Counted from the first letter of the stretch, positions 35,650 through 44,880 are shown. The stretch is 64,000 bases of DNA from RUG11237 sp050874665 (GCA_050874665.1 JBNMLC010000013.1:1-64000); one strand, 5' to 3'. The notes: generated by a model from the letters alone, not told the origin. Program-made: numbers and translations.

Positions 35650-37383
35650 TTAGCATAATTTCCATTGTTCTGACTGAAGCTGCATTTCCATCATATGTTT
35701 GTAAATACCATTTTGCTTTTTTAATTCCTCCGGTCTTCCCTGCTCTGCTACAACTCCGTCTTTTAGCACAACAATTTTATCTGCACCATCTACGGTTCTC
35801 ATTCTATGTGCAATAATTAAAACTGTCTTATTCTTTATCAGATTTGAAATGGATTCCTGAATGATGGATTCATTATCTACATCCAGTGATGCCGTAGCCT
35901 CGTCCATAAGAATAATCGGTGCATCTTTTAAGAAAGCTCTTGCAATGGAGATTCTTTGTCGTTCACCGCCAGATAACTCGGAACCATTTTCTCCAATCAT
36001 AGTATTCCATTTTTCAGGCAGTCTTTCCACAAATTCCTCACAATGTGCAAGCCTTGCAGCCTCTATAACTTCCTCATCTGTCGCATCCTTCCTGCCAATA
36101 CGGATATTTTCCAATACTGTATTATTGAATAGCGTTACATCTTGAAATACAATGGAATAGAGCGATAAAAGTTTTTCCGGATCTATTTCTGCCACATTCA
36201 TACCACCAACTGTAATTGTCCCTGTCTGGCTATCCCAGAATCTTGCAGCAAGTCTGGAAACTGTTGTTTTTCCACCACCTGAAGGTCCAATTAAGGCTGT
36301 AACCTCTCCCTGTTTTGCGGTGAATGTAACATTCTTTAGTACCTGTTCTCCGTCCTTATATGAGAATGCTACGTCCTGAAAACATATATCATAACCTTGA
36401 TTATTAAATACCTCTCGTCCGGTCTGTTCCTCATGAGAAAGTATTTCGTCCATACGCTTACAACTGGTGTCAATACTGATAATGGCGGATAAATTTTGAA
36501 GGGAAATCTGTAATGGTTCATACATTCTTGTTACAACAAGAAGAAACATAAAGAACGTAAGCACACTGATTTCTCCTTTGATAAGAAGAGCACTTCCTAC
36601 TACGGCAACCGTTCCAATACCCAGCTTTAGAATCATCTGTGCAGAACATACAAATACAGCATTACTAAATTCTGAAACAATGGCATGCTGCTCTACAGCC
36701 TTGATTTTTTCATTCAATCCCTTTCTATAAGCATCTGTCATATTATTTGACCTTAAATCCCGCAGTGTTTCTAAGCCCTCCTGTATCCCATCAAGACAGC
36801 TTAATTTGTAACTCATTGTTTTTTCATATACTTTATTCATTACCCTTCTAGAATACCAGACAATCAGAAATGCAACCGGCATTACCCAGACGGCAGCCAG
36901 TGCCATTCTCCAATCAAACAAAAATAAACTAAGCACAATAATGGTAGTGGAAATAAATGCACCCGCCAACTCTGGAATCCAATGGGAACTTGCTGTTTCC
37001 AACAATGCACAATCTGACATAATCGCATTCGTTAAATCAGATAAATCCTTTTTTCCAAAAAAGGAAAGTGGAAGCTTTCTTAACTTTTCTGCCAGGGTTC
37101 TCCTTCTTACTCCGCTTTCCACGTATGTGGACAGAAATGTTGCATTATATTGACAAAACGTGGTCGCAGCAATTAATAGCAATACTACTACAATACCAAT
37201 GGCGAAAAAGGGAAGCTTTTCTTTCGGCACTTTTCCTTCCAGCAAATAAGAGGACAGTAGATACAAAAGTCCCATTGGCAGCATTAATACCAAATTTGCT
37301 ATTGTAACCGCTATAAAAGCCCGAATCATATCTTTTGCACCTTTTTCTGACAATGCATACTTGTGCTTTAGCATTTCAATCAT
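35650..37383 (-). CDS. ABC exporter half-transporter (second of heterodimer)
   Basis: 577-residue half-transporter: six helices at about 20-305, ATPase domain from about 335. Motifs are Walker A GPSGGGKTT, signature LSGGERQR, Walker B IILMDEATASLD and switch IAHRMRT. Both catalytic residues are present. The ATG overlaps the stop of the upstream subunit by four bases. The pair, under a TetR-type gene, resembles IrtAB/YbtPQ-style and drug-type exporters. Substrate unknown. Confidence 0.9.
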   Translation of the reverse strand: MIEMLKHKYALSEKGAKDMIRAFIAVTIANLVLMLPMGLLYLLSSYLLEGKVPKEKLPFFAIGIVVVLLLIAATTFCQYNATFLSTYVESGVRRRTLAEKLRKLPLSFFGKKDLSDLTNAIMSDCALLETASSHWIPELAGAFISTTIIVLSLFLFDWRMALAAVWVMPVAFLIVWYSRRVMNKVYEKTMSYKLSCLDGIQEGLETLRDLRSNNMTDAYRKGLNEKIKAVEQHAIVSEFSNAVFVCSAQMILKLGIGTVAVVGSALLIKGEISVLTFFMFLLVVTRMYEPLQISLQNLSAIISIDTSCKRMDEILSHEEQTGREVFNNQGYDICFQDVAFSYKDGEQVLKNVTFTAKQGEVTALIGPSGGGKTTVSRLAARFWDSQTGTITVGGMNVAEIDPEKLLSLYSIVFQDVTLFNNTVLENIRIGRKDATDEEVIEAARLAHCEEFVERLPEKWNTMIGENGSELSGGERQRISIARAFLKDAPIILMDEATASLDVDNESIIQESISNLIKNKTVLIIAHRMRTVDGADKIVVLKDGVVAEQGRPEELKKQNGIYKHMMEMQLQSEQWKLC

Positions 37384-39170
37384 GCCCCTTCACCAACCTT
37401 TCCTACTTTCCAGTTCACTGTTTTATTATATTCCTTCCACATATGTGTATAAATTCCTTTTTGCTCTAGCAATTCATGATGTGTACCATTTTCTGCAATC
37501 TTTCCGTCTTTTAGAACATAAATTTCATCTGCATTTGTAACAGTAGACAGACGGTGTGCAATCATAATCACAGTTTTATCCTTTGCAAGATTTTCAAATG
37601 CTTTCTGTACCAGATTTTCATTATCAGGATCAGCAAAAGCAGTTGCCTCATCTAAAATCAGAATAGGAGCATTTTTTAGGAATGCCCTTGCAATGGACAA
37701 TCTCTGTGCTTCCCCTCCGGAAACATAAATTCCCTTTGAACCAATCACCGTATGAACGCCATCTGGAAATTTCTCAATGATATCCATACACTGTGCAGCT
37801 TTTAATGCCTGCATAACCTCTTTCTCAGATGCGTCTGGTTTTCCCATTCTGATATTTTCCAAAATGCTTACCTTTAATAATTTGCTGTCTTGAAATACAT
37901 AGGAAACCTGATTCATCAATTCCCTGCTTTCTATGTTTCTTACGTCTGCACCACCAATTTTTATGCTTCCGCTTTTCACATCCCAAAAACGTGCAATTAA
38001 TGAAGCAAGCGTTGTTTTTCCACCGCCTGACGGACCAACAAATGCAATATGCTCTCCTGCCTTGATATGTAAGGTAATGTCATCAATAGCATTTGCTTTC
38101 GATTCATCATAAGCAAACGTCACATGGTTAAGATCAATGGAGGCATCTTTGGGTACTTCTTTTTTCTTTGTATCAGAAAGCAAGGATACTTCTAAAATGT
38201 CCTCCACTCTTTTTAATGCATCTTCTACAAGCATCTGTGATTCCCCCGCATAAGCAAGCTTCATCAATGTTACTGTTAAAATGGAAGTAATCAAAATATA
38301 AAAAATCAGATTCAGTAAAAAAGTATCCGTTACGCTCTTTCCTGCAAGCAGGTAAGCTGCAATAATGAGTGCCGCAAAAATACCATTGGCTGACGTTGTA
38401 AAAAGCGTCATTGGCAAACGCATACCCTTTGTATAATCGACCGTCCATTTTTCATAATCGTCAAGGGCTGCCTTGAAACGTTTAAAAGAAAATACTGTCT
38501 GTCCAAAGGTTTTTACAACGGGAATTCCTCTGACATATTCCACAGCCTCGGAAGACATAGTTTCAAGTGAATTTTGATATTGTTTCATATCTTCTGCCAT
38601 TTTGGGTCCCATCATCAACGTTCCCATCAGGATAAAAGCAAGAACCGCCGGAATCAGACTGATAAGTCCCAATCTCCAGTCAAACATCAGCATCATTGCC
38701 AGCAACCCCACCGGAGTTGCATACGAAACTGCCTTATCCGGAAGATTATGTGCAAGATAGGTTTCCGTTGCTGCGGTGGAATCTGTAACAATCTTACGGA
38801 TTTTACCGGTTCCCTCTGTCTCCACATATCCTAGCGGAAGTTTCATAATATGTTCCATTACTGCTATTCTTAAGTTTGCCTGCACCCGAAATGCTGCCTT
38901 ATGAGAACACATCAGCGCTGCAATATAAAACACCATAGACAACAACGCAAACCCTACTGCCTGCCAGCCATAAGTCGTAATATGTACTGCTTTTCCAAAA
39001 TCAGGCCTGACCTCTAAAACTTCTTTTATGATACGCCAGACATCATAAAAGGGAATCAGTGCAATCCATGCACTCACTACCGCCAAAACACAGGAAAGGT
39101 AAGAAAGATATTTGTGGCTTCCCGCAATTTCCATTAGTTTTGACAATGTACTTTGTTTTTTTGTTTTCAC
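37380..39170 (-). CDS. ABC exporter half-transporter (first of heterodimer)
   Basis: 596-residue half-transporter. Start is GTG at 39170, seven bases after GGAGG. The ATPase domain has Walker A GPSGGGKTT, signature VSGGEAQR, Walker B ILILDEATAFADPDNE and switch IAHRLST. The DEATAFADP wording is frequent in the IrtA/YbtP branch linked with iron chelates, but that is weak evidence for substrate. A TTAG-CTTTTA-CTAA inverted repeat lies about 50 nt upstream (39218-39231). Forms an operon with the next gene and probably the TetR gene. Confidence 0.9.
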   Translation of the reverse strand: MKTKKQSTLSKLMEIAGSHKYLSYLSCVLAVVSAWIALIPFYDVWRIIKEVLEVRPDFGKAVHITTYGWQAVGFALLSMVFYIAALMCSHKAAFRVQANLRIAVMEHIMKLPLGYVETEGTGKIRKIVTDSTAATETYLAHNLPDKAVSYATPVGLLAMMLMFDWRLGLISLIPAVLAFILMGTLMMGPKMAEDMKQYQNSLETMSSEAVEYVRGIPVVKTFGQTVFSFKRFKAALDDYEKWTVDYTKGMRLPMTLFTTSANGIFAALIIAAYLLAGKSVTDTFLLNLIFYILITSILTVTLMKLAYAGESQMLVEDALKRVEDILEVSLLSDTKKKEVPKDASIDLNHVTFAYDESKANAIDDITLHIKAGEHIAFVGPSGGGKTTLASLIARFWDVKSGSIKIGGADVRNIESRELMNQVSYVFQDSKLLKVSILENIRMGKPDASEKEVMQALKAAQCMDIIEKFPDGVHTVIGSKGIYVSGGEAQRLSIARAFLKNAPILILDEATAFADPDNENLVQKAFENLAKDKTVIMIAHRLSTVTNADEIYVLKDGKIAENGTHHELLEQKGIYTHMWKEYNKTVNWKVGKVGEGA

Positions 39171-39261
39171 AATAAAACCTCCTTTATTATTTTCAAGTTA
39201 GTTCAAGCAATTTTAAATTAGCTTTTACTAACCCGTATTCGTTTTTTTAGGCAGTAACTAA

Positions 39262-39885
39262 TTACTGCCCCTGATATCCATTTTCCTTATCCGTTGAGAT
39301 TGCCAGCCAACCGGCATTATGAAACACCCTGACATTTTCCATGAAATGCTTTGCTTCCTCATAATTTTTTCCATGCGTTACCAGCTCATAAATATACTGC
39401 CAGCCAATCCTGCAGTATACGTGAATAAAAAAATCATCTACCTGATTTTCTCTTTGAACCAGTTGTTTTACAAATCTCTTGTAATAGGTTTCTTCAATTT
39501 CTGCCAGTTTATCGAAGTATGACTCGTACTCTGTTCCTTGCGAATGGCAGAAAATCAATGTAAACTGTTCCAAATTCTGATAGATATACTCCAATACCAG
39601 ATTCGTACCTTTATCTCCTGCACCTATAGCCGAAGATATGCCATCGCAATGTGTAGCTTCATCAATACTTTTCAAATAAATATCCATAAGTCCATCTGCT
39701 GCCTCTTTCACAACTGCAGAGAATAAACCAGACTTATCTCCAAATCTTGTGTAAATGGAGTTGGTACTGACACCACTGTCAGCAGATATTCTTCGAAGGC
39801 TTGCACTATGAAACCCATGTTCTAAAAATTCCTTTTTTGCACTCTCTATAAGTGCTTCTGTAACGCCCTCTGTTTCCTGACGCAT
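39262..39885 (-). CDS. TetR/AcrR-family regulator
   Basis: 207-residue TetR regulator. The N-terminal helix-turn-helix reads ALIESAKKEFLEHGFHSASLRRISADSGVSTNSIYTRFGDKSGLF. ATG at 39885 follows GGGAGGTG. A longer frame to 39942 would translate through a palindromic operator, so it is rejected as start. Situated before the ABC pair on the same strand, it most likely represses itself and the exporter. Confidence 0.92.
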   Translation of the reverse strand: MRQETEGVTEALIESAKKEFLEHGFHSASLRRISADSGVSTNSIYTRFGDKSGLFSAVVKEAADGLMDIYLKSIDEATHCDGISSAIGAGDKGTNLVLEYIYQNLEQFTLIFCHSQGTEYESYFDKLAEIEETYYKRFVKQLVQRENQVDDFFIHVYCRIGWQYIYELVTHGKNYEEAKHFMENVRVFHNAGWLAISTDKENGYQGQ

Positions 39886-39898
39886 AATGCACCTCCCA

Positions 39899-39942
39899 AA
39901 AAATAACACCGTTATTATAACGGTGTTATTTTTCTTTGTCAA
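39899..39942 (-). promoter_or_regulatory. Consensus promoter within a 35-bp palindromic TetR operator
   Basis: On the minus strand TTGACA (39942-39937), 17 nt and TATAAT (39919-39914) make a perfect sigma-A promoter for the TetR gene. The -10 box lies at the centre of a perfect palindrome with 17-bp arms around one base (39899-39933; core AATAACACCGTTAT). This is a strong candidate autoregulatory operator. Confidence 0.85.
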
Positions 39943-40015
39943 TAGGTTTGCTTAAAATTTTGTTTGTCTATACTAACTTCACAATAAGTCCTCTTTACTG
40001 TCTTGATTCTGTATG

Positions 40016-40357
40016 TCAATTCCACCCCTTCCAAATATCTGGCTGATAACCGAGAGTGGACTGCTTTCCATTCCTTACCACCGGAGTTTTAATTACCTGC
40101 GGATTCTCAAGCACCTTTTCAAGCTTGTCTTCATCTGCAATATACTGAATAAGGGCAAGTAAATCCTTGTCCTTACCGTCCCAGTGAATCATATTTTCCA
40201 ATCCACCATTTGCCTGAGCCACAGAATTAAATTCTCCCTTGCTCATGCCTTTTTCTTTCATATCAATAAACTGATACTTGATGCCTCGCTCCTTAAAAAA
40301 ACGCTCTGCTTTCTTTGTATCATTGCATTTTCTAGTTCCAAATATCTGTATATTCAT
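40016..40357 (-). CDS. ArsC/YffB-like thioredoxin-fold protein
   Basis: About 113 residues of the arsenate reductase/Spx superfamily. Features are IQIFGTRKCNDTKKAERFFKERG at the N-terminus with a single redox Cys, and KTPVVRNG near the C-terminus. The second ATG at 40357 is best placed behind AAAGGAAGG. It overlaps or abuts the upstream UPF0178 gene, so they are co-transcribed. Actual arsenate reduction is unproven; many such proteins have other roles. Confidence 0.8.
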   Translation of the reverse strand: MNIQIFGTRKCNDTKKAERFFKERGIKYQFIDMKEKGMSKGEFNSVAQANGGLENMIHWDGKDKDLLALIQYIADEDKLEKVLENPQVIKTPVVRNGKQSTLGYQPDIWKGWN

Positions 40358-40359
40358 AT

Positions 40360-40830
40360 TCATCCTTCCTTTGTTATTTCTTTCTTTGATTTTGCTATCA
40401 GTATGAGTTTTTCAAATGACTTGGCAAACCGCTCATCATCTTCTTTTGTCCGCTTTTTCGGTCCTTTGATATGATTCCTGGAAGAGCCCCGTCTTGCTTT
40501 CTTGTTAAGGTGCCTTTCCATTAGCATCTGATCAATATTATCGTTCGTATACCATCTGCCGGATTGATGAATCGCATATGCTCCTTTGCCAAGAGCCATT
40601 GCTGCAACTCCATAATCCTGAGATACCACAATATCTCTCTTTTGACAAATGCTAATCAACTTATAATCTACTGCATCGGCTCCTGCACCGACTACTGTTA
40701 CATCACTGTAATCTGAATACAGCACATGATTCGTGTCACAAAGCAATGTAACTGGAATATTGTATTTTTCAGCAAGTGACTCAACAATGTCCACAACCGG
40801 ACAAGCATCCGCATCTACAAATATCTGCAT
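40360..40830 (-). CDS. UPF0178 (YaiI/YqxD) family protein
   Basis: 156-residue conserved protein of the DUF188 family, related to PIN-like NYN nucleases. Signature MQIFVDADACPV at the N-terminus and VVSQDYGVAAMALGKGAYAI in the middle. The start is the ATG at 40830, five bases after GAGGG; an earlier in-frame ATG lacks a ribosome site. Function unknown. It lies between a VOC protein and an ArsC-like protein on the same strand. Confidence 0.9.
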   Translation of the reverse strand: MQIFVDADACPVVDIVESLAEKYNIPVTLLCDTNHVLYSDYSDVTVVGAGADAVDYKLISICQKRDIVVSQDYGVAAMALGKGAYAIHQSGRWYTNDNIDQMLMERHLNKKARRGSSRNHIKGPKKRTKEDDERFAKSFEKLILIAKSKKEITKEG

Positions 40831-40854
40831 TATTACCCTCAAATCTATCTAACT

Positions 40855-41226
40855 TTAATTGTAATTTACTGGTGTTCGTACTTCTATAAGATTTCCGGTT
40901 GGATCATAAAACCTTACGAGCTTTTGTCCGCCTTCAAGCTCTGTTAACTCCGTGACAAACCTTACAAAGAAATCCCCGGAAGCCACCTTATCAACAAGCC
41001 CTTCAAGATCCTTGTCTTCAAAGTACAACTCCGTCATATTATTATATGGTATCGTATGCTCATTAATTGTTTCATTCCACACTCGTGCTTCCTGCAGCAC
41101 AAGTCCCTCAGACAATATTACATTACCAGCCTGCTTCAAAATAACCTGTAATCCGAATATTTCCTGATAAAAACGAATAGATTCCTCAATGTCATCCACT
41201 ACTATCAAAACATTTTTTAATTTCAT
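40855..41226 (-). CDS. VOC/glyoxalase-family protein
   Basis: 123-residue single VOC unit of the glyoxalase/bleomycin-resistance superfamily: MKLKNVLIVVDDIEESIRFYQEIFGLQV at the N-terminus and VRFYDPTGNLIEV at the C-terminus, carrying a metal-ligand Glu. ATG at 41226 has AAAGGAC in front; a longer frame to 41265 is less likely. Substrate unknown. Confidence 0.85.
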   Translation of the reverse strand: MKLKNVLIVVDDIEESIRFYQEIFGLQVILKQAGNVILSEGLVLQEARVWNETINEHTIPYNNMTELYFEDKDLEGLVDKVASGDFFVRFVTELTELEGGQKLVRFYDPTGNLIEVRTPVNYN

Positions 41227-41281
41227 GATTTGTCCTTTTGCCTCTCTAGTTCTCTTTGAATCCATGTCATAACTACATTCA

Positions 41282-41461
41282 CTAGATAATCCTGCTGCAC
41301 CAGACTGAATGCCTTACCCGGCTGCATTTTATCTCATTTCCGTATGCATTCCCTACAGCATGTTGCCGTCGCATGTGAAACAATGAATACTGAATGTCCT
41401 TTCGTTCAAGTCTGCTTTCCATCATTCGATATAGCTGCTTATACCATTCCTCTTTCGTCAT
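41282..41461 (-). CDS. 59-residue hypothetical protein, coupled to upstream oxidase-like gene
   Basis: Short frame whose ATG overlaps the stop of the gene at 41461-41853 (TAATG arrangement), which suggests translational coupling. Protein begins MTKEEWYKQLYRMMESRLER and ends in a Cys/Arg-rich tail. It may be an intact small protein or the 5' part of a disrupted longer gene, because the tail looks less protein-like than the head. No family recognised. Confidence 0.4.
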   Translation of the reverse strand: MTKEEWYKQLYRMMESRLERKDIQYSLFHMRRQHAVGNAYGNEIKCSRVRHSVWCSRII

Positions 41462-41853
41462 TAAAACTTCACTACTTCCGGTTCATGCGTAAATGCTGAA
41501 AATGTAGCAGTGGCATTCTTAAAGTAAAATACCTCTGTGTTACCATCATCTGCAGAATACATTTTCTGTAAAGATGGATATGCATCAAGCATAGACTGTC
41601 TTGCCTCTATACGGTCATCTTCTACAAGTTCACCTGCTACACGAAGCCACTCACCATTCTTAAATGCACAGATTTCTACCTTTGGATTTGCATGAATTTG
41701 CTTTGAAACATCCTTTACCTTACCCGTCTGAATATAAAGCTTTCCTTCAAAAATGTTAGCTGTTCCAAAAGGTCTTACTCTTGGCTGGTCGCCTTCTACT
41801 GTTGCTAAATAGTATATCTCTGCTTCTTTTAAAAACTTTTCTACTCGTTCCAT
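41461..41853 (-). CDS. Pyridoxamine 5'-phosphate oxidase-family (flavin-binding split barrel) protein
   Basis: 130 residues of the FMN-binding split-barrel fold. Typical are YYLATVEGDQPRVRPFGTANIFEGKLYIQTGKVKDVSKQI and CAFKNGEWLRVAGELVED. It is shorter than true PdxH and belongs to the small PPOX-like group, likely an FMN- or F420-free reductase or heme-related protein. Single gene followed by the 59-aa frame. Confidence 0.85.
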   Translation of the reverse strand: MERVEKFLKEAEIYYLATVEGDQPRVRPFGTANIFEGKLYIQTGKVKDVSKQIHANPKVEICAFKNGEWLRVAGELVEDDRIEARQSMLDAYPSLQKMYSADDGNTEVFYFKNATATFSAFTHEPEVVKF

Positions 41854-41903
41854 GACATAATCCTCCTGTACAATAATTTTCTTTTACCATTCCAATTGCT
41901 ATT

Positions 41904-42040
41904 CTAAAACATGGCTTAAAAGTTTTCTAGCCTCTGTTGCAAATTTTTGATATTGTCCATTATATATGTTATTAATTCCACAATAATATTTGACATTTTT
42001 CTTCTAAGTTCCTATTCAACTGATACTCTTCCATCTCCAT
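41904..42040 (-). pseudogene. Small frameshifted gene remnant
   Basis: An ATG frame from 42040 (MEMEEYQLNRNLEEK) stops soon after a run of A. The next frame continues with NVKYYCGINNIYNGQYQK and FATEARKLLSHVLE up to TAG at 41904. One base change in the A run would join them into a protein of about 47 residues. The joined product is protein-like but unrecognised. Could also be sequencing error or decay. Confidence 0.35.
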
Positions 42041-42093
42041 AATTTCTGGAATTTATTTTGTACTAATTTGTTATATATTTTTATCTGCTCCCC

Positions 42094-43254
42094 CTATGCA
42101 AGATTCCAAATTTCATATCCTTGTCTTCTCGCCGAATCATACACCGGACGCATGTTTTTATCCAGAATGGTATGAAACTCTTCTCTTGAGTTTCCTTCCC
42201 GATAAAGTTCCCGATTTGCCCAAATGGAATGCAAGTTGTCTCTGTAGCAAGCTTCATACAACTTGTGAATTCCGGGTTTTTCATAAAGTAATTTATATAA
42301 AACAAGCTGATTATCAGCGAATTTTTCAAAAAATAAATCCCATTTTGGAAGCTTATTACCCTTTGTTGAATTCAAGTAGGAATCCATTGGCATAAGATTC
42401 CAAAGTTCATTATTCATAACAAAAGACCACGGAATGAAATGATCCAAGTCGTATTTCTCCGGATCTATTGGTTCGTCCTTAAATACATCTACAATTGGCG
42501 CAACTTCAAGTACTGCATCCCACAATTTTCTTGCATTCGTCAGCTTGCGCATTTTTTCATTTGGAGGCTCCAATTTATATACCAATCCAGGAACTTCTGG
42601 ATTATTATTTTGCAGCCACTTAACTTTTTCTAACTGAATCCAGCCAAGTATATTGACCGTATTGTCTCTAATCATTTGAATCCAGCTATCATTAAATGTA
42701 ATAACTCTTTTTAGTCCTTTATCATCATTAAATGTATATGGCAATAGAATTTCAGACTGGCTTAGCCTGTTATAATACGCCATCATTTTTCCTGCGCTGC
42801 TCTCCAAATTAATCTTCTCAGTTCCGCGATTTGCAAATCCTGACAAAGATTTATATGGAACATTCTTTGTAAGCTCCTTTTTGTAATCGCTAAGCTCTTT
42901 ATCTCCTGAAAACTCAATTAGCTTATTTATTATCTCAATCTCATCTGCATTATTAGGAAGATTACTTAACGTCTGTAATCTTAGTACTGCCTTCTCAAGA
43001 TTATCTTTAATGATTCTCTCTCCATAGATTCCACTTAAGTGAATGTGATACTCAAGAACCGAATACCATGCATTAGAAATCATTTTGTTTATTATTTCAT
43101 CATAGGATGCTTCTGTTTTGTTTGCAGATATCAACTGAACAATCGCCTCAAGCCAATAAAATTTATAACAATAAGAAGGAGATTTCATCATGTTAGAAAA
43201 TCCCTCTATATCGAGCGTATTATAGTATTTTTTATCAATTACTAAATCAGCCAA
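42094..43254 (-). CDS. HNH endonuclease-domain protein
   Basis: 386-residue protein with a C-terminal HNH nuclease core at about 265-310: LDHFIPWSFVMNNELWNLMPMDSYLNSTKGNKLP, where the DH, central N and final N/K positions are in order. The N-terminal two thirds are helical and do not match a family I know. The probable start is TTG at 43254 after GGGGGAAGGTGAG. It stands alone on the minus strand with a degraded HTH-like frame in front. It may be an orphan defence or mobile-element nuclease. Nuclease activity is inferred from the motif only. Confidence 0.7.
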   Translation of the reverse strand: MADLVIDKKYYNTLDIEGFSNMMKSPSYCYKFYWLEAIVQLISANKTEASYDEIINKMISNAWYSVLEYHIHLSGIYGERIIKDNLEKAVLRLQTLSNLPNNADEIEIINKLIEFSGDKELSDYKKELTKNVPYKSLSGFANRGTEKINLESSAGKMMAYYNRLSQSEILLPYTFNDDKGLKRVITFNDSWIQMIRDNTVNILGWIQLEKVKWLQNNNPEVPGLVYKLEPPNEKMRKLTNARKLWDAVLEVAPIVDVFKDEPIDPEKYDLDHFIPWSFVMNNELWNLMPMDSYLNSTKGNKLPKWDLFFEKFADNQLVLYKLLYEKPGIHKLYEACYRDNLHSIWANRELYREGNSREEFHTILDKNMRPVYDSARRQGYEIWNLA

Positions 43255-43312
43255 TATCTCACCTTCCCCCTTGATTATCTATTACAATTCTTCTTTCTTT
43301 TGTTTTGCCTTG

Positions 43313-43362
43313 CGGTTATCCTTCATTTTTTGCAAATTCTGCTGTTGTTAAATATTCTATAC
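43313..43362 (-). pseudogene. Remnant of an HTH/excisionase-like small protein
   Basis: A minus-strand stretch reads IEYLTTAEFAKNEG and then a stop. The phrase YLTTAEFAK is typical of the first helix of small MerR/excisionase-like DNA-binding proteins. Too short to be functional. The rest of the 390-nt gap (43255-43646) shows nothing I can interpret. Confidence 0.3.
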
Positions 43363-43646
43363 ATTAACCTTCATAAAATCAACAACATGTCATTATTATT
43401 GTATTCCTTTATCCGAATAATTTCAAGAAATATGTATGCAGAACAAAATCCACCTGAGAATATCTAGTTTAAACCATAATTTTAGGCTTCCTTGACATTC
43501 CCAAGCGGATTTGTTGTGTTGTAATCAGGCGTTTAAGGGATAGAAAAGAAATCAAGGGTACGCAGTACAAATTCAAGATAAAATTTCCACAGAGGAAGAA
43601 ATAAAATATCGGTAGAGAATTTGAATTTGCGTGCGGAGGACTTTCG

Positions 43647-44572
43647 GTGATGAAAGTAATGATAAGAAGAATGCAGGAATTTATTAACAGGGTGTGTAAA
43701 ATGTCAGATGTTTCGGCTCTGTCAGTAGCAGTGTGGAATGACGAGAACGAAGTGTTTCTAAACTATATGGATGGCGATGAAACTATAGATGAAAACACTT
43801 TGTATGAATTGGCCTCAACGACAAAAGCGTTTACGGGATTGGCTTGAGTTAGCATACGAACCAGGGGTTAAACATAGTTATTCTACAGTAAATTATGACT
43901 TGCTGGCATTCATATTAGAAAGAATTATCAGAATGGGATATGAGGATTATGTTAAAACTTACGTTCTTGAGGAAGTTGGAATGACAGATTCTTTTTTCAG
44001 AACTGATAAGGTTCAGGCGAATGTAACACAAGGCTATAAACAATCCTTTCTATTTTTTTCCTGCCCTTACAACGCACCAGTATACTACGGAAACACAGCA
44101 GCAGGCTATTTGATATCAGATACAAGTGACTTAATGAAATGGATGATAAACGTGAATGTTCTGTTTGATTTTGAACATTTTCCAATCGACTCAGAGAATT
44201 CTTATTTCGCAGGCTGGAATATTTATAATGATTATGTTTCGCATTCAGGGAATAACCCCAATTACTCGTCGCAGGATTGGATTACAAATTGATTTATTTG
44301 AAGTGCCGGATATCATCTTTGTTCTTATGCCTCTATTGCTTATATATTTTGTTCTTTGGCTGCCTATTAATACGAATGTCAAGGCTGTAATACGACTTGT
44401 GGCAGGCAGTGTGGGGGTAAGTGGATTTATAATTTTTCCGTTTGTCTCGCCTATCAGTTATAGATATTGCATTGTTTGGTTTCCAGTCAGCCTGATATTT
44501 TTTGTTGGAGCAACATTACTTCTTTCGGTATATTTGATTGCGAGGAGTATAGTGTATCTTAAGAAAAGATAA
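43647..44572 (+). pseudogene. Decayed beta-lactamase-fold serine peptidase with three C-terminal TM helices (ClbP-like)
   Basis: Pieces of one gene lie in three frames. The first (43647) ends in YELASTTKAFTGLA, containing the SxxK nucleophile motif, then a stop. The second (to 44292) has EPGVKHSYSTVNYDLLAF, the Y-x-x-x-N-Y motif, GYLISDTSDLMKWM, and HSGNN, the third active-site motif. The third (to 44572) has three hydrophobic helices. Compared with the intact peptidase-exporter at 48861-51917, about 70 residues are missing after SxxK and about 50 before the helices. The original plan, extracytoplasmic peptidase plus three membrane helices, is that of ClbP/XcnG. Not functional as it stands. 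Confidence 0.75.
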
Positions 44573-44614
44573 CCTTCAAATTCAAACAGCAGGCTGATAA
44601 TTCCCATTCTTTTC

Positions 44615-44740
44615 ATGAAAAAGATAACAAAACTCCGAGGTGTAGGTGTATGGGGTGTTATCAGTCTTCCGGAGGGTTACGGTAACGATAATGCCGTTGC
44701 AAATACTCATGTACGGCAGAGAAGCAACAACAAGACATAA
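44615..44740 (+). CDS. Doubtful 41-residue frame
   Basis: Short frame starting MKKITKLRGVGVWGVISLPE and ending RSNNKT. It has no ribosome site, but it is protein-like and lies in the otherwise empty stretch before the MATE promoter. It could be a remnant of the element that carried the MATE gene. No family recognised. Confidence 0.2.
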   Translation: MKKITKLRGVGVWGVISLPEGYGNDNAVANTHVRQRSNNKT

Positions 44741-44806
44741 ATAGACACCCCACCGCTATTTTGAGCAAGAGGGATACCGCTTTCTTTGTGATTTTCGTAA
44801 AACCCA

Positions 44807-44835
44807 TTGACTTTGCTTAAGTTAATCAGTATAAT
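44807..44835 (+). promoter_or_regulatory. Consensus promoter of the MATE gene
   Basis: TTGACT (44807-44812), 17-nt spacer and TATAAT (44830-44835). Transcription would begin near 44842, giving a leader of about 140 nt before the MATE start codon. Confidence 0.75.
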
Positions 44836-44880
44836 ATTAGTTGCTTGTCAGAGGACTTGCAATCATAAGAGATTGTTGAA

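Noticed and set aside
39886..39942. Longer TetR start (MTKKNNTVIITVLFF)
   Set aside because: This segment is the translation of a perfect palindrome and promoter, so the ATG at 39885 behind GGGAGGTG is the real start.
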